64,000 bases of DNA. It comes from Sesamum alatum (Eukaryota; Streptophyta; Magnoliopsida; Lamiales; Pedaliaceae). Of this stretch, positions 1 to 10,310 are shown one piece after another. Where the stretch lies: NCBI GenBank assembly GCA_034509735.1, contig JACGWO010000007.1:19372046-19436045 (forward strand), written 5' to 3'. Positions within the stretch are counted from its first letter, which is position 1. Each line of letters begins with the position of its first letter. Position numbers and translations under genes: made by a program. Under the pieces are notes generated by a model. That model made no database searches. It saw only the letters and a list, made by a program, of their open reading frames with translations, and was not told the origin of the DNA.

Positions 1-1070
1 CTTTCATTTAATCGGTAAATTGGATTTTCGATTAAATATGGAAAGTTGAGATGTTGAGACGTTGGATCTTTTAATTGGATTAAAAGATCAACGGGAATAA
101 TTTAAGTGGACATTAAATTGGATTTAATATTGGGTTCGTCGCAATTGGATTACGATAAAACCCGGTCCGTTAAATTATACCCGAGAGGAGAAATAATTCC
201 TAATTTGGAATGGGAAGAAGTTGGACCTCTTTCCTTAATTAAAACATGGCCGACACGCTCCCTTGGAGGAAGCAAAATCAGCCATGTTTCATGCTAGGTG
301 GTATGTTGACTTATCTCTTTTGGAAAGAGACAAATCAACTCCAATCAAGCTCTTCCCTTTCGGTATGATTTGATCATACCATAAATTTTGGTAGGCTTGA
401 TTGAAGAATTGATGGTGATTGATTGGAATGAATCTAGACATCCTTGGATGAACCTAGACACATTCCAACAATCACATTAATTATGTATATATATTAGAAT
501 ATACAACACCAAGCATAAGTGATTCATTATTCATCTTTTTCTAGGAAAAAGAGAAGAAAAAATCCTCTCCTCTCTCTCAATTTTCGTGCTCTCTCCCTCT
601 CTTACACTTGTGTTCTTCACTTGATTTTGAATCAAGAAGAAGAACAAAGTAAGTTTAAGAGAACACTAATTCATAGTGTTCTTCTCTTAAACCGATTCCT
701 TCCTAAACCCGTTCTTTTCTAGCAAGAAGAACGTGTGTTTCTTCCGGTGTGGTGTGGATCACCTTTGGAGAATCCATACGTTTGGATTTCGTGAGCACTC
801 CGGAGAAGGAACAACGCTAGTAGCCGGGAGCATACGCTAAACAATCGAAGGTAACGGTTTATTACGCTTTGATTGATTTCATTTATATATCTATGCCCTA
901 TGTGTTTAAATATATGTTTTAATATTTACACATCCTACATCAAACGCCCGGTTGATCACCCAAGGGTACACCCCTTGGGATTCGCGTGTTTTGAATTTGA
1001 TTTAAATTTACGCACTTTCCACGCTTTCTCGCTTCCGCTCGCGCTCCCGGGCGGATCCACTTGTCCTTCA
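1..1070 (+). repeat. LTR of copia family A, 3' portion cut by the window edge
   Basis: This stretch matches the 3' part of both LTRs of element A (compare from about 9217 and 17147) with only scattered differences, and ends in the same ...cttgtccttca as they do. It includes a pyrimidine-rich region near 570-610 and a donor-like gaag/gtaacgg at 847-857. At 1071 the sequence changes abruptly to antisense gag-protease of element B, so this is a solo LTR or the 3' LTR of an element inserted into B. The left end and any target duplication lie outside the window. Confidence 0.88.
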
Positions 1071-2125
1071 ACTAGAGTGGCCGATCCTACTGCTTCTGCC
1101 GAGATGACCTTGCCATTCCCAAGCTTCAGGATCATATCCCTGCTACCCAGTTTTCTACTTCTTTTCAGCACCTGCAAATTATTGCAAATGTGAGCTCCAC
1201 AGCCGGTATCTAATACCCAAGAGGCAGAATTAGTGACCATGTTAACCTCAATCACAAATATACCTTGGTTTGAGAAGAGCTTGGGGCACTCTCTCTTCCA
1301 ATGCCCTTTCTCATAGCAATTGATACATATATCATATGCCTTTGACTGTTGCTTGAAGACAACCTTTCCCTTTCCTTTGCCTTTCCCTTCTTTGGCAATG
1401 AGAACACTCTTAGTGTTCGCAACTGCTTTGACGGCTTTTCCCTTTGCTTTCTTCTTTTTCCAACGTCCGGCACCCTTGCCTTTCGTTTTGGAAGTTGAAG
1501 CACCTCCAAACAATCCCGAAGGAGTGGACTTCTTAGTCGTTGCCTCGTATTGCACCAACATATTAATCAACTCAGGAATGCCCTTCTCAAGTGCGTTCAT
1601 GTTGTAGTTGACGATAAATTGGTCAGAGGAGGGTGGGACTGACTGAAGGATCACATCTATGTACGTTTCATTGTCGAGGCCTGCCTTTAGGTCCTCGAGC
1701 TTTTCCACCAGGGTAAGCATTTTAACCCCGTGCTCTTGTACAGAGGATCCTTTTGTCATTTTGGTTTCAAAGAACGCCTTGGTCGCGACATACCTAGTAT
1801 GCCAGTCCGGGACTGCATAGCAATCCTTAAGGCGAGCCATAATGGAAGGGACATCATCTAGCCTTTCATACTGCTTCTGAATCTCATTCGTCATTGAAGC
1901 AAGTATGACGCTACGGACCTTCCGGTTATCCTTATGCCAAGTCTCGAACGTCTCACGTTCTTCTGGCGTGGATCCTTTCGGCAAGGTCATAAGGAGAGGC
2001 TCGTCCATGACGTAGCCTTGGTTCTTATAATCCAGGACTATCCTGAGATTGCACAATCAGTCGTTGTAATTGGTTCCACTGAATTTGTTTGTCTCAAGAA
2101 TGGTTGAAAGTGGGTTCTTAGACAT
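1071..2125 (-). pseudogene. Copia element B gag and start of protease, broken
   Basis: Reading leftward from the ATG at 2125, the N-terminus matches the Gag of elements A, G and I (MSKNPLSTILETNKF...). A TGG-to-TGA nonsense change at 2059-2057 stops it early; the frame then stays open to the LTR junction. Visible landmarks are a CCHC zinc knuckle of the form CxxCxxxxGHxxxxC (about 1287-1327) that would bind genomic RNA, a basic Lys/Gly-rich stretch before it, and the retropepsin active-site motif DTGCGAH (about 1185-1210). The coding region is cut at 1071 by the inserted LTR, so integrase and RT are not in this window. Gag forms the particle and the aspartic protease cleaves the polyprotein. 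The call as copia gag is secure and non-functionality is clear from the stop and truncation. Confidence 0.9.
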
Positions 2126-2133
2126 TTTTTAAA

Positions 2134-2150
2134 TCTGCATTTAAAAAGAG
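2134..2150 (-). promoter_or_regulatory. Splice-acceptor-like site before B gag
   Basis: Minus strand: pyrimidine-rich ctctctttttaaatgcag, ending at 2135, followed nine bases later by the gag ATG (2125). G and I carry the same arrangement (tgtag then attt(t)aaa then ATG). A possible partner donor (gggtaggt or aaggtaacgg) lies near the LTR end of related elements. Confidence 0.4.
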
Positions 2151-2234
2151 AGTTCGCGATCAGCAGAATATAATAGATGGTGGTTTGATAAAAAGTAATT
2201 AAATGCATGGTCTTTAGTCATTTAATGCTCCCAC

Positions 2235-2242
2235 TATTTATA
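2235..2242 (-). promoter_or_regulatory. Internal TATA box upstream of B gag
   Basis: TATAAATA on the minus strand, about 117 bp before the gag ATG at 2125. The same word sits at the same place in A, G and I. It is outside the LTR, so it would be a second promoter. The box is seen directly; promoter activity is inference. Confidence 0.5.
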
Positions 2243-3639
2243 TGAAAACACGGTACTCTCAAACGTGATTTTCGGGAAATCCTTTCCTAGTGGGCTTGGG
2301 ATCCACAGCGATCTTTCCCATACCCCGCTTTTACGATTCGCATGGGAAAAATCCTGTAGGAGGTATACCATACCATTCTCGTTCCACGAGTTTCCCAAGA
2401 TTATTGCCTCACCCTTTCACATGATCCCGAGGACTCCAAGCGAATCATGTTAATCGGGCGTTAGACCCGACCCAATCAACCGAGCCATAGACCTACTGCT
2501 ACCCCCACGACTCGTAAACAGGTAACAGTGGTCTACTTTTCGTTCATGACACGGTGCAGCTTCTTTTAAGTACAATAACGTGCACGACTCGTGAGACCAC
2601 GCTATTGACCTAAATCAGCCTCCTCACTATGCCATGGATTGGAAGGCATGGACAAACTCCTGGAGCTCATGTCCATTTTGACTAGGGTCTAATATTTGGA
2701 CATTGGTCCAACCAATGTGAGAGTAGTAAAGACGGAGATCTTATAATATAATACAACTACACATTCATCCATAATGCGTAATAAATAAATGCATCCACAG
2801 CAGTTATATGATAAATAAAAACGCCATTCATCCATCATAATAACCACATGCAAATTTAAAGCCTAGCACGCCCCTGTTGGATGATCACGAGCCCGAATCC
2901 TATGCAATCCACTGAGCCCGCAGTGGATCTATGGTCAATCTCGGGTTGGTCCTATACTATTACATTAATAGTAACCCAATCATCATTCTGATGGGCCTTG
3001 GTCTCTTTTTTCTTTCTTCACTTCATGGAAACGCCTTGGAACCTCCAGTCTGGGCTCTCCATGTGGACCTTCGTTCTTCTCCATCAATTACATAAAAAAA
3101 AAATTAAAACCTCACTCCTATTCTACTCTCATTACATATTAAAAAATAGAAACCCCAGCAAAAACCCGGGGGGAGTACATAAGGAGGGAGATAGAATGCC
3201 TTATTATTCCAAGGCAACTAGAAAGAGGGAAGGAGAAAGCAGTAAAAGAGGCACACAGGCCCAACATGAAATTAAACCATACATCCGGTTTAGGGCTCGT
3301 GATCATCCGTTTGCATCCAACACACATAATCATATGATCCAATCACATAATAACAATTTACCGATAATACATGATAACCAATCATAATTATCCAAAATAA
3401 ATGCATAACATGTGAAAATAATGCATAATCGTTGGTAATAATATTTTCTCGTTTTAGGAAAACCCTTCCTCATTATTTCTAAGTAAAATATCCAAAGGAT
3501 TCCAAATCCAATATATTTTACTTCCCAAAATAATGTATTAGAAAATTAGGCCAAAATTGAACAAAAACGGCTTTTCAGAATTAATTAAAAAAATTAAAAC
3601 TGAAAAATAAAAAAAATAAAAATAGGGAGAAACCCTAGC

Positions 3640-4180
3640 AACACCGGCCGCCGGTCGCCGCCACCGGCAGCAGCCAGCCGGCGTGCGCGCAGGCGCTGCC
3701 AGACCGGGCGTGCGTGTTCAGGCCCCTGCCTGCGTGTGCGCGCACCTGGTCGGTAGCAGGCTGCGCGGCCTAGCGCTCCGGCAGGCTGTCCGCGCGCGCA
3801 GTCTCCCTTGCCCGCGCGTGCACTGGCCTGCTGGCCGCCAGCCGCGCATCAGCCCTGCGCAGTGCGTGCTCGCCGGTGCACTAAGCGTGCCCGCCGGGTG
3901 GTGCCCGCGCGCGCGCGAACTCTCTAACGCTCATCCGCGCGCGCGCCCGAGGCGCCGCCCCTGTGCGCGCAGCCAGAGACGTCCGGCATGCTGGCCTGGC
4001 GCGCGCGCGCGGGCTTCCCTGCCCGTTTGCACGCGCGCCCGGCCATCAGCCTGCCTGAGGCCTGGCCGCGCGTCCGCCTGGTTGGCTGCGTGCAGCCTTG
4101 CGCATCTGGTTCCCCTGCCTGCGCGCGTCTGCCCTGCCTCTGCGCACGGCTCCGCGCGGCCAGCCTCCGGCAAAGCCAGT
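3640..4180. repeat. GC-rich, CpG-dense island at an inverted leader junction
   Basis: About 540 bp made almost wholly of gcgcgc/ggcc words inside AT-rich surroundings. It aligns along several hundred bases with the island at 49336-49755 (shared words such as aggcccctgcctgcgtg and gctgcgcggcct). Open frames up to 192 codons exist because stop codons are rare in such sequence; they are Arg/Ala-rich and not conserved between copies. To the left the leader is antisense, to the right it is sense, so the island marks a change of strand. Confidence 0.75.
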
Positions 4181-4750
4181 TTATATTTATATTTATTTGT
4201 TAGGTTGTGGCCTGTGTGCCTCTTTATTTTTCCTCTCTCTCTTCTAGTTGCCTTGGAATAATAAGGCTTTCTCTCTCCCTCATAATGTACTCCCCCCTAG
4301 TGTTTAATTGGGGTTTCTTATTTTATGATGTAATGAGAGTAGATTAGTGGTGAGGTTTTATTTTTGTAAATAAAAGCTGCAAGGGAAGACAAGCCCAAGG
4401 TGTTGGAGGGCCATTGAGGTAGCCATCAGATGGCAAACGTAGGATCCATGGAGAGGGAGCCCGATGTAGGCCCAAGATGGAGAGCCCAAGAAGATAAAGA
4501 GGACTTACAAGGCCCATTGCATGTAATGGGTCATTAAACCTTGTAATAGCATAGGGCCTACCCTTAGATTGACCATAGATCCACTGCGGACTCAGTGGGT
4601 CGCATAGGTTTGGGCTTGTGATCATCTTACAGGGGCGTGCTAGGCTTTATTTTGCATGCGATGCGTTTTATCTGCTTATGATTGTTCTATATGCTTTATG
4701 TATGGTTTCATTTATGCTTAGAATATTTCTGCTATAATGTATGCAATTTT
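4181..4750 (+). repeat. Copia leader segment in sense orientation
   Basis: This matches the E1 leader (about 37425-37990) and the J leader (about 56050-56600): gttgtggcctgtgtgcctc, the pyrimidine tract with ttctag, ccttggaataataagg, the block gaccatagatccactgcgg, and gggcgtgctaggc. It is in the opposite orientation to the leader segments on both sides, so it is an inverted or foreign piece inside B's leader. No gene is seen. Confidence 0.7.
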
Positions 4751-5184
4751 AATTTTCTTGCTAGGAAACCCTTTCCTCATTATTTAAACAATATTAAATT
4801 TTAGGTGGTTCCAAACCAAATCCAAAATAAAATACTTTTAAATAATGTCTTTCAGGAAAAAGATGCAGAAATAACCCTAAAATAAACTGAAAAAAAATTG
4901 ATTCCGAAAACAACCACGAGAACGGAAAACGGGTAATGGTCCGCTGCAGCCGGCAGCAGCTTGACCGGAGGCGTGCGTTGGGCGGGCGCACAAGCCTCGC
5001 CAGCAGGGCGGCTGCGCACAGGCTCCCCTGCCTGTGCACGCGGCCGGCTAGCTGCGGCCCAAAATTAATGTGCAAAATCAATGCATTAAATCCTAGTTTA
5101 TACGGCATGTCATAAAACGTAAATAAAGCCACGTAAAATATGCTTTTACACGTATAGCACATAAAACTCTACGCCAATACACCA
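4751..5184 (-). other. Element B leader, PBS-proximal part with second GC island
   Basis: Minus-strand leader next to the primer site. At 4751-4790 the orientation switches back to antisense (aggaaaccctttcctcatt is the reverse complement of aatgaggaaagggtttcct found in the sense leaders). A GC-rich island of roughly 140 bp lies at about 4920-5060. No coding sequence is recognised. Confidence 0.65.
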
Positions 5185-5202
5185 AACCGGGCTTTGATAC
5201 CA
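5185..5202 (-). promoter_or_regulatory. Primer binding site of element B
   Basis: Minus strand tggtatcaaagcccggtt, complementary to the 3' end of initiator-Met tRNA with one change (caaag for cagag) relative to A and J. It lies one base inside the LTR end at 5204, as expected for priming minus-strand DNA synthesis. Confidence 0.85.
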
Positions 5203-5203
5203 C

Positions 5204-7794
5204 TGAAAGCATGCGTCGATCGTCCTGGGAGGGAGCACGATAAATAAAAGCATGAAAATTAAATATGCTATGTACGGAAATATAATACACATTCAAGGGG
5301 TGTTATCTTGAACCTCCCGGGCGTTTTGTGTATCTCATGATAAAAAATAAATATGCTAAATTATGGTGGCCATAGGGTTGCAACAAAAAGAAATGTGAGA
5401 CCTACCTGTTGTCGTTTTCTTCGTACTGCTACGTACGTTGTTCCACATTCTTCTACCAAGATTCCAAATTAACAACCCTCTAAATTGTCCACCCAATCCA
5501 CTAGATCTTGATCCCACATGCTAGCAAGAAATCAAGAGGAATATATATATTGGAGGACAAATCGACCTAGCGCTATGAATTAACGTGATCGATTTGTCTA
5601 TAGTTCTATTGTATCAAAGAAAAGGAACAAGAACAACTCTTGCCTTCTACCTCTTTTTTATAGGCAATTCTTTGCACTACGTACAATGAATGTAGACAAA
5701 CCCTTTTGTCTTGCTCTTAGATAACACTTATCTTGTTAATAGACAAGTTCTAGCATGACTTATCTTTTCTCCTTCAACACTTGTCTTCTTTATAGAAAAG
5801 CTCTAGTATGACTCATATTTTCTTCTTCATGTAAAGATGAAAAAAAGTCAAGTCTATGTTCAATGAATCTTGTCTTGTGGGCTTGTAGGGATGGCTAAGG
5901 TCTTGGGCTTTATCTCAATTCTCAATTATATTAAGTCCAACTTTAATTACTTTCCAATAAATTGAGTTCAATTATTTAGTCCATGATATTTAATTCTGTA
6001 ATTAAATATAAGCCCGCTGATTAATTGATTTTCAAGCCCAAATAGATTAATCTTAATTAATCTATCACAAGTCTTAATCAAATGAATGCTTGTGAATTTG
6101 GACTCCAAATTAAATAATTGTACTATTTAATTTTCCCGTGAATTATTTCATAAATCTTTTCAATCAATTAATTTAACTCCTTAAACTAATTGGTTTATTC
6201 TCCACAATTAATTCTATAAATTAATTTCAATAATTCCATCATGGATTTGTGTGTAATTCTTTAGGTCCACTGCTCAACTAGACTTGGGCTTGTATCATAT
6301 ATAAAATTTAATTAGCAACTTATTTGCATTAGATTAATTAGATCTTATCATAACTAATAACCCAAAATTAACTCCTTAATTGGAGGGTACTCCTCACCAT
6401 GGGTGGCCATCTAGCAATGGTCCATGGCGCTAGAGAGTAGGTGAATTATTGCGTGAACCTGTGAGCAATGCGTACCATGCAGATATGGTCCCTCCGTCAC
6501 TAACCTCCCGATCAAAGTCTAGGGTATGAAATTAGTTACTGGTTCTCATTATCAACTTTGGTGTATTTATATTAACTCTACAAGTTATGCTTGTAATTTA
6601 TCAATATAAGAAAAAGGGTAAATTACATCTACCTCCCCTGAGATTTTGTCTAATTACAAATACTCCCTCATTGTTTGAAAAATTATAGATACCCCTTTTA
6701 GATTTATAATTTTTAACCAAAGGTCTAAAATTGACCGTTTTGCCCTTAAATTTTTTATTAAAATTATAGAAAAATCACCGGAGGCAAATTGCATTATTCC
6801 TCCTCTATGTAAAAAATTTAAAAAACCTCTCCTTGGACATTGTAGTCTAAAAAATTTTAAGAATTAAAAAAAAAAAATAATTCACTGTATAAGGGCATTT
6901 TGGTCAGTTTACCTATAAAAATGGATAGAAATGGGTTATTTGTTAGACGGTTACAAACCTCAGGGGGGGGGGTATTTGTAATTTCTCAAATGACGACGGG
7001 ATATTTGTTATTATGCCAAACCTCAGGGGAGCTAACTGTAATTTACCCTAAGAAAACTTTGTCCTCTTCGATCAACAGCCATGGCCATGGGCTTCAAGGA
7101 ATGCATACTGTAGAGAACATAGGAGGTTCGTTATCATCTCATGATAAGTAGCAGATCCTATCTTGGAACACTCACCAACCTCCATGCATGTTTCAACTAT
7201 GTTTGAAACATGACGGTAAAGTAATCCAGGACGAAACTTGAGACCACGTTGGACATGATCAAGTCCTAGCCGTCCTATGCACAAGGTTACTATAGAACCT
7301 CAAGTCCAAGGACTAGTTAGTGCGCTATCGTAGCCTAGGAATTCTATTCATACCGATCATGCCATATAGGGCTTACATATGACAACTCCTGTGACTCAAT
7401 TCAGTGAACTTGATAACTCCTTATCAAGCACCCACTAGAATGCGCAGACATCATACGTCTCTATCTATGAAACTCGACAATCATCATATGAATGCATCAC
7501 TTAGTGCAAGTCTTTAAGGAATGGTCGATGCCTTATCTCAATCGATTCATCGACTTGGAATATTTTAGATCAAACCATAGAGGTTGGTTTCATGGTCGCC
7601 ATTATATGCATGAGCCAACCTCATAGCATAATTGATCTAAAGGCTTCAACAGATGCAGATATAAATATAATGTTTAAAGCATATGATGAAAATGGTCAAA
7701 GAACATTTCTTAAATTAGTATATTATTTGAAAAGATCTCCTAGAATAGTTTTCAAAGAGCCAATCAATTGGCTTGGCGTTTACCTATTCTAACA
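5204..7794 (-). repeat. 5' LTR of element B, minus strand, carrying a MITE
   Basis: On the minus strand it starts TGTTAGAATAGG (7794 leftward) and ends ...ctttca next to the PBS. It contains the LTR core block shared by all families here (about 6390-6440, revcomp of ccatggcgctagagagtaggtgaatt) and the R/U5 words cccgggcgtt and aaggggtgt (about 5290-5330). The total is 2591 bp, of which 433 bp is a MITE plus its target duplication, so the underlying LTR is close to 2.15 kb. The MITE lies in the U3 half. The right flank (ctttc) cannot be paired because B's other LTR is not in the window. Confidence 0.82.
6616..7048. mobile_element. MITE with about 28-bp terminal inverted repeats
   Basis: The ends are gggtaaattacatctacctc... 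and ...gttagct/gtaatttaccc, inverted copies with a few mismatches, each followed by cccctgag. Flanks taagaaaaa (6607-6615) and taagaaaac (7049-7057) form a 9-bp target duplication with one mismatch. There is no coding capacity. A 9-bp duplication and terminal G would fit a MULE-derived MITE, but the superfamily is inference. It inserted into the LTR of B and is therefore younger than it. Confidence 0.8.
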
Positions 7795-7962
7795 CTTTCA
7801 CCCTCTGAAAATGGGGCTGGCCCTCTAATCTTGATCCCCTTTTCACATTGTTTGAATTGCTCAAACATTTTTGGAGCTGTTTTTTTAGCTTTTGGATCCT
7901 TATTCAATGTAGAGGATGGTGGAATATATCCTTGCACAAACATTAGAACATCAAACTAATAC
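7795..7962 (-). pseudogene. Short coding-like remnant, possibly the MULE C-terminal tail
   Basis: The minus strand reads without stops (...GYIPPSSTLNKDPKAKK..., ...KIRGPAPFSEG) up to the LTR end of B at 7794. A Pro-rich low-complexity tail ending in a K[IV]RxPAPF-like motif resembles the C-termini I associate with MuDR-type transposases, and the body of such a transposase lies on the same strand at 18216-19631 beyond element A. If so, both A and B inserted into one MULE gene. I cannot confirm this by alignment. Confidence 0.3.
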
Positions 7963-8068
7963 AGTAGAATCTCTATAAATTAATACTCGATAAATTAATA
8001 ACTTCTCTAAAATAATAGTTTTTCTCGGTTCCGACTTGGGCCCAAGGTCTAAATTAATAATTTCGATA
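7963..8068. repeat. AT-rich dispersed repeat end (MITE-like)
   Basis: This contains cagtagaatctctataaatt, then repeated aaattaataa words and a ccgacttgggccc core. From memory this pattern recurs in many dicot genomes. Only one end is visible because the LTR of A abuts it. Class uncertain. Confidence 0.4.
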
Positions 8069-10290
8069 GGGACCAGAAAGCCAATAGGTTTACCGATTTG
8101 TAACCTATCTGACAACTTGATGTAAATGTAATATTATTATGTGATGAATAAGAAGAGTGTTCGTCACTAATGGTACCTTCTTTGTTCCGCTCATCTTACA
8201 TTTGTTAAAACGGTGATTAACTTATATCGCAACAAAGCCCACAGACCATGGATAACAATTCGTGCAGTTGGGCCACGCATTGGATGGTGGTCATGAAACC
8301 AACTGATTAAGAGTTGGGTCTGAAACGTTCCAAGTCGAGGATCTCGAGACAGGGCATCGAGAGTCCTATTGAGACTTGCGTCAAGAGTCGTGTTCATTGG
8401 ATGAGTGCCGTGTTTCATCGGCGACAGGCGTGGGATGCCTACACGATCTTGATGGGTTGGTCGACTGGGGTCGAGCCGACTGGACTGACTCGCGGGGATC
8501 ATCATATGGAAGCCTTGGAGGCTTGGTCGGTATGGTTGGTTTTCCTCGGTTCCGATAGTACAGGAGTAATCCTCAGACTTGAGGAATCATGGCAGTCGCG
8601 TGCACAGGACGACTGTATCATGGATCTGGCAAGAGGTAATCATTCTGTAACATGATTATCATAAGCCTTGTCCAGTGCAGTCGGAATGTGTAGCGAGGAC
8701 GATGGATTCCAAGAAGAGGATCCGTCCCCTATCAATATGTGACAGAGGTATCTCCTATGCACTCGGAGACACGTTCATGCTGTTTGAAGCTGTGGCCACA
8801 GTGGTTGGTCGAACAGGGAATGGTTTCCTGTGTCGACGCAATGAAGCATACGTGGTCTCGAGTATTAAGCATAGATGCCTAGTCAAGGATGAGAACCGAC
8901 GCCTAATTCCATACCCTAGACTAACGCCGGGAGACGGTAGATGGAAGGATCATACCCGTACGGAATCGGCGCCTAAATGTTTACGCCAATTCACCTAGTA
9001 TCTAGTGCCATGGACCGTTCCTAGACGGCCACCCATGGTAACGGGCCCTTGTGGGACACGGGCCCAAGTCTAGCTGAGGGTGAACCTAAAGGGTCACACA
9101 CAAATCACCGAGGAAGTTGAGAGATTGACTTGGAGTCAATCTCGAAGGATAAAATAAGTAATTGGATTACTTAAGGGAAAGTCCATTGGATGGACCGGCC
9201 GATATTGTATCGGGCTTCCATTTAATCGGTAAATTAGAATTTCGATTAAATATGGAAAGTTGTGACATTGAGACGTTGGATCTTTTAATTGGATTAAAAG
9301 ATCAACAGGAATAATTTAAATGGACATTAAATTGGATTTAATATTGGGTTCGCCGTAATTGGATTACGATAAAACCCGGTCCGTTAAATTATACCCGAGA
9401 GGAGAAATAATTCCTATTTTGGAATAGGAAGAAGTTGGACTTCTTCCCTTAATTAAACATGGCCGACATGCTCCCTTGGAGGAAGCAAAATCAGCCATGT
9501 TTCATGCTAGGTGGTATGTTGACTTATCTATTTTGGAAAGAGACAAATCAACTCCAATCAAGCTCTTCCCTTTTGGTATGATTTGATCATACCATAAATT
9601 TTGGTAGGCTTGATTGAAGAATTAATGGTGATTGATTGGAATGAATCTAGACATCATTGGATGAACCTAGACACATTCCAATAATCACATTAATTATTTA
9701 TATATATTAGAATATACAACACCAAGCATAAGTGATTCATTATTCATCTTTTTCTAGGAAAAAGAGAAGACAAAAAAAAATCCTCTCCTCTCTCTCAATT
9801 TTCGTGCTCTCTCCCTCTCTTACACTTGTGTTCTTCACTTGATTTTGAATCAAGAAGAAGAACAAAGTAAGTTTAAGAGAACACTAATTCATAGTGTTTT
9901 TCTCTTAAACCGATTCCTTTCTAAACCCGTTCTTTTCTAGCAAGAAGAACGTGTGTTTCTTCCGGTGTGGTGTGGATCACCTTTGGAGAATCCATACGTT
10001 TGGATTTCATGAGCATTCCGGAGAAGGAACAACGCTAGTAGTCGGGAGCATACGCTAAACAATCAAAGGTAACGGTTTATTACGCTTCGATTGATTTCAT
10101 TTATATATCTATGCCCTATGTGCTTAAATATATGTTTTAATATTTACACATCCTACATCGAACGCCCAGTTGAGCACCCAAGGGTACACCCCTTGGGATT
10201 CGCGTATTTTGAATTTGATTTAAATTTACGCACAATTTCCACGCTTTCTTGCTTCCGCTCGCGCTCCCGGGCGGATCCGCTTGTCCTTCA
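8066..10290 (+). repeat. 5' LTR of element A
   Basis: It aligns throughout with the 3' LTR at 16017-18215. The terminal TGTTACAATAGGT of the 3' copy is missing; clear homology starts at 8066-8071. It retains about 34 bp (near 8932-8965) that the 3' LTR has lost between short repeats ending in cgg. A tatata stretch near 9700 is a plausible TATA region, followed by the CT-rich segment (about 9781-9825). A gtaagt word occurs near 9866. An open frame of 113 codons (8314-8655) recurs in both LTRs only because they are copies. Confidence 0.9.
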
Positions 10291-10292
10291 AG

Positions 10293-10310
10293 TGGTATCA
10301 GAGCCCGGTT
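10293..10310 (+). promoter_or_regulatory. Primer binding site of element A
   Basis: tggtatcagagcccggtt, two bases after the LTR end; complementary to the 3' end of plant initiator-Met tRNA, the usual primer for copia elements. Confidence 0.92.

Larger units (their letters stand above)
2126..3640 (-). other. Untranslated leader of element B, gag-proximal part
   Basis: There is no convincing protein here. Read on the minus strand this is the same leader found before gag in G and I. It has a conserved block around 2880-2960 (revcomp includes gggctcgtgatcatccaac), a block near 3165-3240 containing a pyrimidine tract and the words ccttggaataataaggc, two copies of the CACGAGTCGTG-like motif (about 2500-2520 and 2580-2605, both slightly decayed), a TATA box and a splice-acceptor-like site just before the ATG. 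Open frames on the plus strand (for example 2998-3387) are antisense to the leader and shift frame between copies, so I do not call them genes. Confidence 0.75.

Noticed and set aside
2998..3387. 129-codon plus-strand frame with a relative at 48674-48997
   Set aside because: It is antisense to the leader of B and G; no domain, and the start regions differ by frameshift.
3683..4261. 192-codon open frame in the GC island
   Set aside because: GC-rich sequence has few stop codons; the reading is Arg/Ala/Pro-rich and not conserved in the homologous island at 49336-49755.
7592..7792. 66-codon plus-strand frame
   Set aside because: It lies in the U3 end of the minus-strand LTR of B and ends across the LTR terminus; no homology recognised.
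8314..8655. 113-codon ORF present twice (also 16273-16614)
   Set aside because: The two copies are the two LTRs of one element, so their agreement is not independent; other LTR families break the frame.
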